Assembly (NCBI GenBank): GCA_002470565.1
Contig: DKMQ01000041.1
Span: forward strand, 1 to 16,260
Reading direction: 5' to 3'
DNA length: 16,260 bases
Source of the DNA: Oceanospirillaceae bacterium UBA7410
Lineage (GTDB): Bacteria; Pseudomonadota; Gammaproteobacteria; Pseudomonadales; Balneatricaceae
The position numbers and the translations under genes are program-made. The notes below the pieces were generated by a model, which searched no databases, was not told where the DNA came from, and saw only the letters and a program-made list of their open reading frames with translations. Shown in pieces: positions 1 to 7,847 of this stretch; positions within the stretch are counted from its first letter, which is position 1; every line of letters begins with the position of its first letter.

Positions 1-40
1 CGGTTAAGTGATTTGCCGTGAAGCTGTCTGCTCAACCGAG

Positions 41-96
41 GTGGCGTATTCTATAGATCTGAGTTTATTTGTCAACACGCTTTTTCAAAAAAACTT
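41..96 (-). promoter_or_regulatory. Strong sigma70 promoter, probably of an rRNA operon beyond the left edge
   Basis: On the minus strand a perfect -35 TTGACA (70-75) is followed after 16 bp by -10 TAGAAT (48-53) and a GC-rich stretch ACGCCACCTC before the expected start near 41. An A/T tract that could be an UP element lies just upstream (about 81-96). A perfect -35, an UP-like tract and a GC-rich discriminator are typical of rRNA P1 promoters. In Pseudomonas the same tyrS is followed by a 16S rRNA gene on the same strand, so an rRNA operon left of base 1 is the best inference. The new transcript would begin with a possible stem-loop, GGTTGAG (31-37) pairing with CTTAACC (2-8). A tRNA promoter is the alternative. 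Confidence 0.7.
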
Positions 97-174
97 AATA
101 AATACACAATTAATTTATTCTAAGCAAATATTGCCAATAATTGGTCAAAAACCAACCACTTAGCTACCAGCAAA

Positions 175-1458
175 TTACTGGCCCCAATGCAATAGATGGA
201 ACAACTTTTTACCCCGCTTAATAATATGATACTGCTCATGCAATCCCGAAGAAGAGGTTAGGACCATCTCAACGTCACTCACTTTTTCGCCGTTGATACT
301 CACTGCGCTATTACTAATAAATTCTCGCGCCATTTTATTTGACTTAGCCAGACCAGAAACAACCAAAGCTTGAACTAGCGTCATGGTTTTTTCGTTTGTG
401 CTTGAAGCTGGCATGCCATCAAGATAAAGCTGCTGGAGATCCTCTTGCGTGAGCTGCTCCAGCTTGCCTGAAAACAATGCTTCACTAATCCTTAAGGCCG
501 CCTGCAGACCTTCTTCACCATGCACAAGCCTCGTAACCTCACAGGCCAGGACACTTTGTGCTTGAGGCTTTCCTTGTGCAACCTTATCTTGCTCTTCTAT
601 AGCAAGCATTTTTTCTTCTGATAAAAAGGTAAAGAATCGCAAAAATTTATAAACATCCGAGTCTGCGGTATTGATCCAAAACTGGTAAAAGGCATATTGT
701 GAGGTTTTCTTAGCATCCAACCAAATAGTGCCACTTTCCGTTTTACCAAACTTAGTGCCATCGGATTTGGTGACCAAAGGCAGTGTTAGACCAAACACTT
801 GAGCTCGATGCTGACGACGGGTTAAGTCGATTCCCCCAGTAATGTTTCCCCATTGATCACTACCACCTATTTGAAGTGTGCAATTATATTGCTTATATAA
901 CTGAGAAAAATCAAAAGATTGTAAAATCATATAGGCGAATTCTGTAAAAGAAATCCCTTCTCCATCACGCTCCAAGCGCTGCTTCACTGATTCTTTTTGA
1001 ATCATAGAACTGACAGAAAAGTGCTTCCCTACATCTCGCAAAAACGTTAATACATCCACGTCTTTGGTCCAATCATAGTTGTTCACTACCTGTGCACTAT
1101 TGTCCTGAGCGTTAAAATCTATAAAAGATGAGACTTGAGCCTTGAGGCGGGTGACCCAATGATTAATAACATCTACTGTATTGAGCTTGCGCTCTTGGGA
1201 TTTGAAACTAGGATCGCCAATCATTCCTGTAGCACCGCCCACCAGCGCCAATGGCTTATGACCTGCTTGCTGAAAACGCCTAAGCACCAACAAGGGCACT
1301 AAACTACCTATATGCAAGCTATCAGCTGTTGGATCAAACCCACAATAAAGCACCCGCGACTCCTTTAGGTGCTCTATCAGCTCTTCAGGTGCGGTCATTT
1401 GATTAACCAGTCCACGCATTTGTAAATCGGCGAGTAAGTTAGTGTCTGTGGCAGTCAT
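175..1458 (-). CDS. tyrS: Tyrosyl-tRNA synthetase (TyrS type)
   Basis: Cytoplasmic class I aminoacyl-tRNA synthetase that activates tyrosine with ATP and loads it onto tRNA-Tyr. The 427 residues are close to the 424 of E. coli TyrS. Residues 40-91 carry the ATP-binding HIGH region as HIGS (49-52), followed by [11 protein letters not shown] (74-84) and ERKLN (89-93). The tyrosine pocket has [10 protein letters not shown] (196-205), and the KMSKS loop is KFGKT (236-240), as in E. coli TyrS rather than the TyrZ form. The last ~65 residues form an S4 RNA-binding domain (SNKMAREFI onward). The ATG start gives an N-terminus collinear with E. coli, but no clear Shine-Dalgarno is visible. The fourth residue of the signature is Ser instead of His. 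It is divergent from mepM, and an rRNA-like promoter lies downstream on the same strand. Confidence 0.97.
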   Translation of the reverse strand: MTATDTNLLADLQMRGLVNQMTAPEELIEHLKESRVLYCGFDPTADSLHIGSLVPLLVLRRFQQAGHKPLALVGGATGMIGDPSFKSQERKLNTVDVINHWVTRLKAQVSSFIDFNAQDNSAQVVNNYDWTKDVDVLTFLRDVGKHFSVSSMIQKESVKQRLERDGEGISFTEFAYMILQSFDFSQLYKQYNCTLQIGGSDQWGNITGGIDLTRRQHRAQVFGLTLPLVTKSDGTKFGKTESGTIWLDAKKTSQYAFYQFWINTADSDVYKFLRFFTFLSEEKMLAIEEQDKVAQGKPQAQSVLACEVTRLVHGEEGLQAALRISEALFSGKLEQLTQEDLQQLYLDGMPASSTNEKTMTLVQALVVSGLAKSNKMAREFISNSAVSINGEKVSDVEMVLTSSSGLHEQYHIIKRGKKLFHLLHWGQ

Positions 1459-1495
1459 AGTATTAAGTCACTTAGTAAGGCATTGGTTTAAAGTA

Positions 1496-1556
1496 CTTGA
1501 ATCAGTCAATAAATGCAGACTGGAAAGCCGTGTATTCTAGCTTGAATCAGGGTCAA
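1496..1556. repeat. Short direct repeat in the tyrS/mepM intergenic region
   Basis: CTTGAATCAG occurs at 1496-1505 and again at 1541-1550, each followed closely by TCAATA (with two extra G in the second copy). The copies start 45 bp apart and lie upstream of tyrS, between the divergent tyrS and mepM genes. A -10-like TAGAAT on the minus strand (1534-1539) lies between them. They may be a duplicated regulatory site or chance; no function can be read from the sequence. Confidence 0.4.
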
Positions 1557-1626
1557 TAGAAAAGCGCATAGCCCAAGCCATGTATGCTTATTTGGTACTC
1601 AATAGTCTATTCTTAAGAGTTAGGCA

Positions 1627-1635
1627 TGTTATGAT
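1627..1635 (+). promoter_or_regulatory. Extended -10 promoter candidate for the M23 peptidase gene
   Basis: TGT TATGAT is a complete extended -10 element (TGn directly before a -10 hexamer) about 50 bp before the ATG at 1684. No good -35 lies at 16-18 bp, which is tolerated by extended -10 promoters. The predicted start is near 1642, giving a leader of about 40 nt to that ATG but only about 15 nt to the alternative TTG at 1657. Confidence 0.4.
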
Positions 1636-1683
1636 GCAGCACTTAGACAGTTTCTATTGCCAAATCTATTACATCTACACCTT

Positions 1684-2985
1684 ATGATAACCTTTCCAAA
1701 ATTACTGCAACATTTTCCAAAGCTATACATTCGCATCTTGGTGCTTCTGACTTTGGTAATGCTAACAATCACACTGTGGCCAGCCTCAAAACCAAAAAAC
1801 CCACCAGACGCCACCACAAAAACATTGGATTTAACCCCAAAATTACTCATTGAAAACACCCAAGCAACCCTTCAGCCGCTGCCCATAATTCATCCTGAAA
1901 AGTGGACCTCTGTTACCGTTAAATCAGGTGATAGCCTTAGCACGTTATTCCAGCGTGTTGGATTATCTGCTCAAGACGTATACCAGGTATCTCAAGCCAC
2001 AAAAAAAACTAAAGCATTAAGCCCTCTATTTCCAGGTGATACTTTAGATTTTTTAATAAAAAATGAGCGGTTAGATAAAGTTCGCCTAATTAAAACCCCT
2101 TTACTGCAAACCATTGTCCAGCGCAAAGATGGGACCAACTACACCGTTGAAACTATTACTCGAAAGCCCGACATCGAGCCTCGTTTTGTACAAGGCATTA
2201 TCAAAAGCTCACTATTTGTAGATGGACAAAATGCAGGTTTGAGTCAAAAGAAACTAATGCAACTGGCAACAATATTCGGGTGGGACATAGACTTTGCTTT
2301 AGATATTCGTGGAAATGATCAATTTGCACTTATCTATGAAGAAAAATACCTAGATGATGCGTTAATTGGTGAGGGCGACATACTCGCCGCTCAATTTATT
2401 AACAGGGGTAAAATATTTAACGCAATACGCCACAGCGATGGGAATTACTACTCACCCCAGGGGTACAGCATGCGTAAGGCATTTTTACGCAGCCCAGTAG
2501 ATTTCTTTCGTATCAGCTCAAAATACAATCCTAATCGTAAGCACCCCGTACTTAAAACAGTCCGCCCTCACCGAGGCGTTGACTATGCTGCTGCTACCGG
2601 CACACCTATTAAAGCATCTGGTGATGGCAAGGTAACTTGGCGAGGCACCAAAGGTGGGTATGGCCGTACCATAATTATACAACACGCCGGCATTTACACT
2701 ACTTTGTATGCGCATATGTCTAAATATAATAGTAAAGTAAAAAAAGGTAGCCGTGTAAAACAAGGTCAGGTCATTGGGTATATTGGCTCTTCTGGCTTGG
2801 CAACAGGCCCTCACTTACATTATGAGTTCCGCACCAATGGCGTACATAAAAACCCGCTTAAAGTGAAGCTTCCTAACGCAGAGCCACTCAACAAAGAACA
2901 GATGGAAGAATTCAAGCCAGTTGCAAAGACTATCATTGAACTACTAGAGGCCTACCAATTAGGCTCACCTTTAGCATCTATTTAA
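1684..2985 (+). CDS. mepM: M23 family murein endopeptidase, MepM-like
   Basis: Predicted membrane-anchored periplasmic zinc endopeptidase that cuts peptide cross-links of peptidoglycan. From the ATG the protein has 433 residues: one N-terminal membrane anchor (about 14-32), a LysM-like/OapA-type module opening with VKSGDSLSTLF (about 79-89), a middle domain, and a C-terminal LytM/M23 domain (about 290-400). The metal ligands are visible: H296 and D300 (HRGVD), H344 (YAHMS), and H377 with H379 (GPHLHYE). The complete ligand set argues for an active enzyme rather than an EnvC/NlpD-type activator. An in-frame TTG at 1657 would add nine residues; the ATG is preferred because the promoter candidate lies at 1627-1635, though neither start has a clear ribosome site. 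It is divergent from tyrS and convergent with erpA, 23 bp apart, where Pseudomonas has anmK. Confidence 0.9.
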   Translation: MITFPKLLQHFPKLYIRILVLLTLVMLTITLWPASKPKNPPDATTKTLDLTPKLLIENTQATLQPLPIIHPEKWTSVTVKSGDSLSTLFQRVGLSAQDVYQVSQATKKTKALSPLFPGDTLDFLIKNERLDKVRLIKTPLLQTIVQRKDGTNYTVETITRKPDIEPRFVQGIIKSSLFVDGQNAGLSQKKLMQLATIFGWDIDFALDIRGNDQFALIYEEKYLDDALIGEGDILAAQFINRGKIFNAIRHSDGNYYSPQGYSMRKAFLRSPVDFFRISSKYNPNRKHPVLKTVRPHRGVDYAAATGTPIKASGDGKVTWRGTKGGYGRTIIIQHAGIYTTLYAHMSKYNSKVKKGSRVKQGQVIGYIGSSGLATGPHLHYEFRTNGVHKNPLKVKLPNAEPLNKEQMEEFKPVAKTIIELLEAYQLGSPLASI

Positions 2986-3008
2986 CACATCAACCCGATT
3001 GGGAATAT

Positions 3009-3377
3009 TTAGATAGAGAAGCTTGATCCACAACCACAAGTTGTTGTTGCATTGGGATTACTGACAGAAAACTGTGAGCCTTGTAGGCTTTCTTTGTAAT
3101 CCACTGTAGCGCCCATCAGGTATTGAATTGACATTGAGTCAACTACCATAGTGACCTGGCCGTTTTCAATTTGAGTGTCATCTTCTGCCACCTTATCATC
3201 GAAAGTAAAGCCGTAAGAAAAACCTGAGCAACCCCCGCCTGTAACATACACACGCAATCGCAAATCTTGGTTATCTTCATCTTCCATTAGATGAGTCACT
3301 TTTTTTGCCGCTGAATCAGTAAAACCCATCGCAGGCTCTGAGGCATCAAAGTAATCTTGTTCTTGTGTGTGTGGCAT
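3009..3377 (-). CDS. erpA: Iron-sulfur cluster insertion protein ErpA
   Basis: A-type carrier that passes iron-sulfur clusters to apoproteins, including IspG/IspH in isoprenoid synthesis in E. coli. The 122 residues form one HesB/IscA fold. The three ligand cysteines are present in GGGCSGF (C50) and [11 protein letters not shown] (C114 and C116). The C-terminal CGCGSSF and the segment [12 protein letters not shown] are ErpA-like rather than IscA- or SufA-like. The ATG at 3377 is chosen over the in-frame TTG two codons upstream because a GAGA stretch lies six bases before it. The upstream region holds a promoter overlapping an IscR-like site, in line with IscR control of erpA in E. coli. It follows argC on the same strand after about 155 bp. 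Confidence 0.96.
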   Translation of the reverse strand: MPHTQEQDYFDASEPAMGFTDSAAKKVTHLMEDEDNQDLRLRVYVTGGGCSGFSYGFTFDDKVAEDDTQIENGQVTMVVDSMSIQYLMGATVDYKESLQGSQFSVSNPNATTTCGCGSSFSI

Positions 3378-3407
3378 TGCCAATCTCGTTACATTTTCTG
3401 GGTAGGA

Positions 3408-3441
3408 ATTATGCGCTTAACCTAGTAATTTAGTCAAGTAT
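3408..3441 (-). promoter_or_regulatory. erpA promoter overlapping a predicted IscR type 1 site
   Basis: On the minus strand -35 TTGACT (3432-3437) and -10 CATAAT (3408-3413) are 18 bp apart, with a start expected near 3400, about 24 nt before the erpA ATG. The 25 bases at 3417-3441 match the published E. coli IscR type 1 consensus at about 21 positions by eye: the left half ATACTTGACT is a full match, an A/T core follows, and the right half TACTAGGTTAA is degenerate. The site covers the -35 region, where bound IscR with its 2Fe-2S cluster would repress. The consensus was recalled from memory and no matrix scan was run. Confidence 0.6.
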
Positions 3442-3485
3442 TGGCGCAGGCTATCTGCACCTCATTCGCTACATTAGCTTGATAC

Positions 3486-3538
3486 AAACTAAGCGTTAAT
3501 TACACCCTTAGTTTAAGCCAATTAGCCTTAAACTAAGG
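3486..3538 (-). terminator. Perfect 12-bp inverted repeat after argC, with a third competing arm
   Basis: CCTTAGTTTAAG (3506-3517) and CTTAAACTAAGG (3527-3538) are perfectly complementary around a 9-nt loop. On the minus strand the hairpin begins inside the argC stop codon region (stop at 3533-3535). A third element, AAACTAAG (3486-3493), can pair with the middle arm over 8 bp, so two hairpins exclude each other. No strong U-run follows either hairpin (GTGTAATTAA after the first), so intrinsic termination is uncertain. It could instead protect the argC mRNA 3' end. Confidence 0.5.
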
Positions 3539-4573
3539 CGCTAGAGGCACTATGCTTAGGCCCGTACTCTCCTCCAATCCCAACATCAAGTTCATATTGT
3601 GAATGGCTTGACCAGCAGCGCCCTTCACTAGGTTGTCGATCGCAGACAAGATCACTAAAGTATCTTCACCTTGTGGTTGATGCAATGCTATTCGACAGAT
3701 GTTTGAACCCCTGACACTGCGAGTTTCTGGATGGCTACCTAAGGGCATAATATCTACAAAAGGGTGATCCTTATAACGCTCCTCAAATAATTCCTGAATG
3801 GCTTGAAGTGAATATTCACTATCTTTTAAGCGTGCATAAATAGTGGCATGAATACCCCGAATCATAGGCACTAAATGGGGAACAAAGGTCATGCCAACAG
3901 CACTATTGTTAGCTACTGAAAGGCGTTCTTTTATTTCAGGCAAGTGCCTATGCCCAGCTACACCATAGGCTTTAAAACTATCCCCAGCTTCGCACAACAA
4001 ACTCCCTACCGCCTCCCCACGCCCAGCACCACTAACACCTGATTTACAATCTGCAATAAGGTTCTGAGTATCAATTAACCCCTGCTCAATCAAGGGCAAC
4101 AATCCAAGTTGCACAGCCGTTGGGTAACATCCAGGATTAGCAACCAAGTTAGCGTCTTTAATACTGGTCTTATTCACCTCAGGCAAACCATAAACGGCAC
4201 TATCCAAAAGCTCTGGGCAAGCATGTTCCATGCCGTACCAGCTTGACCAGACACTCACATTTTGAATACGAAAGTCAGCTGCCAAATCAATGACTTTACA
4301 GCCAAGTGCAAGTAAGTCAGGCGCCTGTTTCATCGCCACACCATTTGGAGTAGCAAAGAATACCAAGTCTGCCTGGGCTAAAGCTTGCGTTGTAGGCTGA
4401 GTGAAAGCCAAATCATATTCTCCACGTAAACTAGGATAGATTTCTGAAACAGCCTTACCCGCCTCCGAACGAGACGTGATGGCGCACACCTCAACCTCAG
4501 GGTGACGGGCTAAAAGACGAAGTAATTCAACGCCTGTGTATCCAGTACCACCAACAATAGCAACTTTTTTCAC
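3533..4573 (-). CDS. argC: N-acetyl-gamma-glutamyl-phosphate reductase
   Basis: Third enzyme of arginine biosynthesis: NADPH-dependent reduction of N-acetylglutamyl phosphate to the semialdehyde, in the cytoplasm. The 346 residues match the usual bacterial long type. The Rossmann motif GTGYTG (9-14) follows directly after the N-terminal KKVAIVG, and the catalytic cysteine C149 sits in [16 protein letters not shown] and the C-terminal half are typical of ArgC. The frame is open further, to a TTG at 4621, but the GTG at 4573 is preferred: AAGGA lies seven bases upstream, and the protein then starts like other ArgC proteins. No ArgR box was evident. The gene runs towards erpA and is divergent from clc. 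Confidence 0.96.
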   Translation of the reverse strand: MKKVAIVGGTGYTGVELLRLLARHPEVEVCAITSRSEAGKAVSEIYPSLRGEYDLAFTQPTTQALAQADLVFFATPNGVAMKQAPDLLALGCKVIDLAADFRIQNVSVWSSWYGMEHACPELLDSAVYGLPEVNKTSIKDANLVANPGCYPTAVQLGLLPLIEQGLIDTQNLIADCKSGVSGAGRGEAVGSLLCEAGDSFKAYGVAGHRHLPEIKERLSVANNSAVGMTFVPHLVPMIRGIHATIYARLKDSEYSLQAIQELFEERYKDHPFVDIMPLGSHPETRSVRGSNICRIALHQPQGEDTLVILSAIDNLVKGAAGQAIHNMNLMLGLEESTGLSIVPLAP

Positions 4574-4728
4574 ACTAACTTCCTTTTCTAAAGACTCAAC
4601 TAAAGCCATAATAATAGACAAAGCTTAAAAGCAAAAGGGCTGTGTTCCAATAATAACAATAGGCTCATTAGCCAGAACCAGCTATATAAGGTAAACTTAA
4701 TACGATAAAGCTCGTATTTGTAAGGTAA

Positions 4729-4734
4729 TATGAT
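4729..4734 (+). promoter_or_regulatory. Weak -10 candidate for clc
   Basis: TATGAT lies 17 bp before the clc ATG, inside the 178-bp argC/clc divergent region. No convincing -35 is found at the right distance, and the start site would fall only about 10 nt before the ATG. A small palindrome, TACGA (4701-4705) and TCGTA (4712-4716), lies upstream and could be an operator or chance. Nothing else was recognised between 4574 and 4751. Confidence 0.2.
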
Positions 4735-4751
4735 TTTCCCGAGTAGTTATT

Positions 4752-6491
4752 ATGGACAATAAAAAACACACTTTAAAATCTCGATTCAAGCAAGCTCCCT
4801 TTGGAGTGGGTCATTTTCGACGTCGCCTGGCACATAATGATGCTCTGCTTCAAAACAGCTTACTTGGACTTATCACGGGCATAGCCGCCGCATTAGTAAT
4901 CATTGCCTTTCGCAGCTTGTTTGAAATACCGCTGATGCACTGGCTCCCTGGGGGCACTGCCGAAAGCTTTGAAAGTTTGAATCCTATTTGGTATTTTTTG
5001 CTTCCCGTTATTGGAGGGGGGTTGATTGGCCTTTGGCTCATGTTTTTTACTCCGGAAAATCAAAAAGCAGGAGTAACGCACGTAATGGATCGCATGGCTT
5101 ACCACCAAGGTAAAATGCCGTTCAAAAATGCCTTTGCACAATTTATTGGTGGTGCCCTAGGCATCTTAACTGGTCAATCTGGCGGCACAGAGGGGCCGGC
5201 AGTCCATCTAGGCGCGGGGGCAGGCTCACAAATAGGTCGTATTTTCCACCTGCCTAATAACAGCCTTCGCCTTATGGTTGGATGCGGCACCGCAGGAGCT
5301 ATAGCAGCATCGTTTAATACTCCTATGGCAGGTGTTATTTTTGCTATGGAAGTGGTGATGCTTGAATACAGCATTATTGGTTTCACTCCAGTCATTATTG
5401 CCTCTGTCGCTGCCACTTTGTTACATAATACTTTGTATGGTGCGCAGATGGCGTTTATGACACCTGAAATCAGCATGGTAAGCACACATGAAATGCCGCT
5501 GATTTTAGTTTATGGAGTGATACTTGGCGCAATGGCTGCATTATTTACAAAAACCCTCACCAGCATGCAAAGCTTTTCAGCCCAACCTGTGCTTATTAGA
5601 ATGTTGATGGCAGGCACCTTTACTGGAGCCTTAGCCTATTTCGTACCTCAAGTAATGGGCATGGGATCTGACAGCATTTTGATGGCTATCGAAGGGCAAT
5701 ATGCACTAGGTTTATTAATTGCATTGGCATTAGCAAAATTATTCGCCACCGCCATTAGCGTGGGTTTAGGAATGCCAATAGGAGTTATAGGCCCCACTCT
5801 TTTAATGGGAGCATGTGCAGGCGCGGCTTTGGGACATATAAGCAGCTATGTTATAGATGGCCCCACATCAAGCGCTGGTTTTTATGCCATGCTCGGTATG
5901 GGAGCAATGATGAGTGCCGTTCTTCAAGCGCCCTTAGCCGCCCTAATTGCGCTAATGGAACTTACTCACAACCCAAATATAATATTACCCGGTATGGCAA
6001 CTATTGTTATTGCTAACATTAGCTGCAGCTATGTGTTCAAACAAGATTCTGTATTTGTAGAACTATTACGCAAGCAGGGCTTAAATTATCGAGCCAACCC
6101 AATCTCTCAAGCATTGAACCATCAAGGCGTCACCAGTTTAATGCATGATGATATAAGCCATCATAATGACAATGATATAACTGGTTATCAGTCAGCCATC
6201 AAACAAGGCTGCAATTGGCTACTTATTAGCAGCCAAAACCATGACAAAGTTGACTACGTCTTACATATGCGCCAGGTTTTGGTAGACAAAGCCTTAACCA
6301 CAAGCTTAATTGAGTCCGCAGGTTACCCAACCAAAACCTTTGGTTTTTGTTCATCTAAATCGACGCTAAAGGAGGCTTGGGACCTTTGTAAAGAGTGTAG
6401 TTACACACAACTTCTCATTACTGATATTGATGGAAGCATTATGGGCGTTTTACTTGAAGAAGAAATATTACAATACGCACAAAAGGATTAG
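4752..6491 (+). CDS. CLC-family chloride channel/antiporter with C-terminal CBS-like region
   Basis: Inner-membrane CLC protein moving chloride or a related anion. Residues about 30-440 give the multi-helix CLC core: AGVTHVMDRM (106-115) at the position of the first selectivity loop, GGTEGPAVHLG (144-154) with the gating glutamate E147, FNTPMAGVIFAMEVV (188-202), and GVIGPTLLMG (344-353). By motif alignment with E. coli ClcA, E200 matches E202 while V201 replaces the internal proton glutamate E203; Val at this place is typical of CLC channels. The serine of GSGIP is also absent. Residues about 445-575 look like a degenerate CBS pair, which ClcA lacks; total length is 579 against 473. Start ATG at 4752 has only a weak GAG upstream. 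It is followed by hemL after 57 bp; clcA neighbours hemL and erpA in E. coli too. Confidence 0.9.
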   Translation: MDNKKHTLKSRFKQAPFGVGHFRRRLAHNDALLQNSLLGLITGIAAALVIIAFRSLFEIPLMHWLPGGTAESFESLNPIWYFLLPVIGGGLIGLWLMFFTPENQKAGVTHVMDRMAYHQGKMPFKNAFAQFIGGALGILTGQSGGTEGPAVHLGAGAGSQIGRIFHLPNNSLRLMVGCGTAGAIAASFNTPMAGVIFAMEVVMLEYSIIGFTPVIIASVAATLLHNTLYGAQMAFMTPEISMVSTHEMPLILVYGVILGAMAALFTKTLTSMQSFSAQPVLIRMLMAGTFTGALAYFVPQVMGMGSDSILMAIEGQYALGLLIALALAKLFATAISVGLGMPIGVIGPTLLMGACAGAALGHISSYVIDGPTSSAGFYAMLGMGAMMSAVLQAPLAALIALMELTHNPNIILPGMATIVIANISCSYVFKQDSVFVELLRKQGLNYRANPISQALNHQGVTSLMHDDISHHNDNDITGYQSAIKQGCNWLLISSQNHDKVDYVLHMRQVLVDKALTTSLIESAGYPTKTFGFCSSKSTLKEAWDLCKECSYTQLLITDIDGSIMGVLLEEEILQYAQKD

Positions 6492-6518
6492 CAGACAGGG
6501 ACATTTCAGGCGATAATA

Positions 6519-6546
6519 GCCACTCAATTTTCTAATTTAGAGTGGC
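6519..6546 (+). promoter_or_regulatory. Hairpin covering the hemL ribosome-binding region
   Basis: GCCACTC (6519-6525) and GAGTGGC (6540-6546) form a perfect 7-bp stem around a 14-nt A/T-rich loop. The 3' arm ends two bases before the hemL ATG and contains GAGTGG, the only Shine-Dalgarno-like sequence there, so the folded RNA would hide the ribosome-binding site. No U-run follows, so it does not look like a terminator for clc. Confidence 0.5.
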
Positions 6547-6548
6547 CT

Positions 6549-7844
6549 ATGCCTTCCAATTCAACACCGATCTCTGCCAAACTATTTGAAGCCGCCCAAA
6601 AACACATTCCTGGAGGGGTTAACTCCCCTGTTAGAGCATTCAAAGGCGTTGGTGGCCATCCACTATTTATCAAACATGGCATTGGCGCTTGGCTCACTGA
6701 TGAAGACGATCAGCAATATGTAGACTATATTTGTTCTTGGGGCCCCATGATTCTAGGGCATGCTCATCCCAAAGTTCTGGCTGCAGTCTCAAAAAGCATT
6801 GAAAACGGCCTAGGATTTGGCGCTCCTACACGAGTAGAAACTGCCATGGCGGACAAGCTATGTAGCATGCTACCCCATATGGACATGGTCCGTATGGTGA
6901 GCTCAGGCACAGAAGCCACTATGAGCGCAATTAGATTAGCCCGAGGTCACACCGGCCGTGACAAAATAGTTAAATTTGAAGGTTGTTACCATGGCCACTC
7001 AGACTCACTTTTAGTTAAGGCAGGCTCTGGCGCCCTTACACTTGGAGTGCCCAGCTCTCCAGGTGTGCCTGACAGCATCGCTGAACACACCATCACCCTA
7101 AACTACAACGACAATGAGTGTGTTAGAAAAACGTTTGCTGAAATTGGCCACCAAGTAGCCTGTATTATTGTTGAACCCGTGGCTGGCAATATGAACTGCA
7201 TCCCTCCTCAGGAAGGATTTTTAGAGTGCTTAAGGGAAGTGTGTGATGCCAGTGGCGCAATACTGATCTTTGATGAAGTAATGACCGGTTTTCGAGTAGG
7301 CCCTCAATGTGCTCAAGGCAAATACAATATAGCACCAGACTTAACCACTTTAGGTAAAGTGATCGGTGGCGGTATGCCTGTAGCAGCTTTTGGTGGTCGC
7401 AGTGAAATAATGCATTCCCTTGCACCTTTAGGCCCTGTATATCAGGCGGGTACGCTATCAGGCAACCCTGTGGCCATGAGCGCTGGCCTTGTGATGCTAG
7501 ATGAAGTTAGCCAGCCTGGGTTTTATGAACAGTTAACCGACTTCACGAGTAAACTTCTAGCAGGCCTAAAAGAGCGAGCTATAGCAGCAAACGTGCCTTT
7601 CTTAACCAACCAAGCAGGCGGCATGTTTGGTATATTTTTCACCGACCAACTACAAGTAACCTGCTTTGCAGAAACGATGGCTTGCGATGCAGAAAAATTC
7701 AGTCGCTTTTTTCACTTAATGCTAGCTGAAGGAGTGTATTTAGCACCCTCTGCCTTTGAAGCAGGGTTTGTATCTTCTGCCCACGGTGACAAAGAATTGG
7801 CACACACTCTCAATGCCGCCGAGCGTGCTTTTGCTAAGCTTTAA
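6549..7844 (+). CDS. hemL: Glutamate-1-semialdehyde 2,1-aminomutase
   Basis: PLP enzyme that converts glutamate-1-semialdehyde to 5-aminolevulinate, the last C5-pathway step towards heme and other tetrapyrroles; cytoplasmic. The 431 residues are near the usual ~426. Visible landmarks are [11 protein letters not shown] (21-31), [15 protein letters not shown] for cofactor phosphate binding (118-132), FEGCYHGH (143-150), FDEVMTGFR with the PLP-contacting Asp (241-249), the Schiff-base lysine K270 in [10 protein letters not shown], and [10 protein letters not shown] (298-307). The HemL-specific signatures exclude other class III aminotransferases. It lies downstream of clc and its start is overlapped by a hairpin. 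The following membrane-protein frame begins three bases after its stop, which suggests one transcript. Confidence 0.98.
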   Translation: MPSNSTPISAKLFEAAQKHIPGGVNSPVRAFKGVGGHPLFIKHGIGAWLTDEDDQQYVDYICSWGPMILGHAHPKVLAAVSKSIENGLGFGAPTRVETAMADKLCSMLPHMDMVRMVSSGTEATMSAIRLARGHTGRDKIVKFEGCYHGHSDSLLVKAGSGALTLGVPSSPGVPDSIAEHTITLNYNDNECVRKTFAEIGHQVACIIVEPVAGNMNCIPPQEGFLECLREVCDASGAILIFDEVMTGFRVGPQCAQGKYNIAPDLTTLGKVIGGGMPVAAFGGRSEIMHSLAPLGPVYQAGTLSGNPVAMSAGLVMLDEVSQPGFYEQLTDFTSKLLAGLKERAIAANVPFLTNQAGGMFGIFFTDQLQVTCFAETMACDAEKFSRFFHLMLAEGVYLAPSAFEAGFVSSAHGDKELAHTLNAAERAFAKL

Positions 7845-7847
7845 TCC

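Noticed and set aside
134..155. Possible terminator after tyrS (TTGGT and ACCAA arms on the minus strand)
   Set aside because: The stem is only 5 bp, overlaps a competing CCAAT/ATTGG pairing, and no U-run follows.
1534..1556. TTGACC with TAGAAT on the minus strand as a tyrS promoter
   Set aside because: The spacing is 11 bp, too short for sigma70; the -10 alone may be used but no suitable -35 was found.
4850..5485. Several minus-strand open frames (63-103 codons) inside the CLC gene
   Set aside because: They lie opposite a well-supported membrane protein gene, have no recognisable domains, and their composition is the complement of hydrophobic codons.
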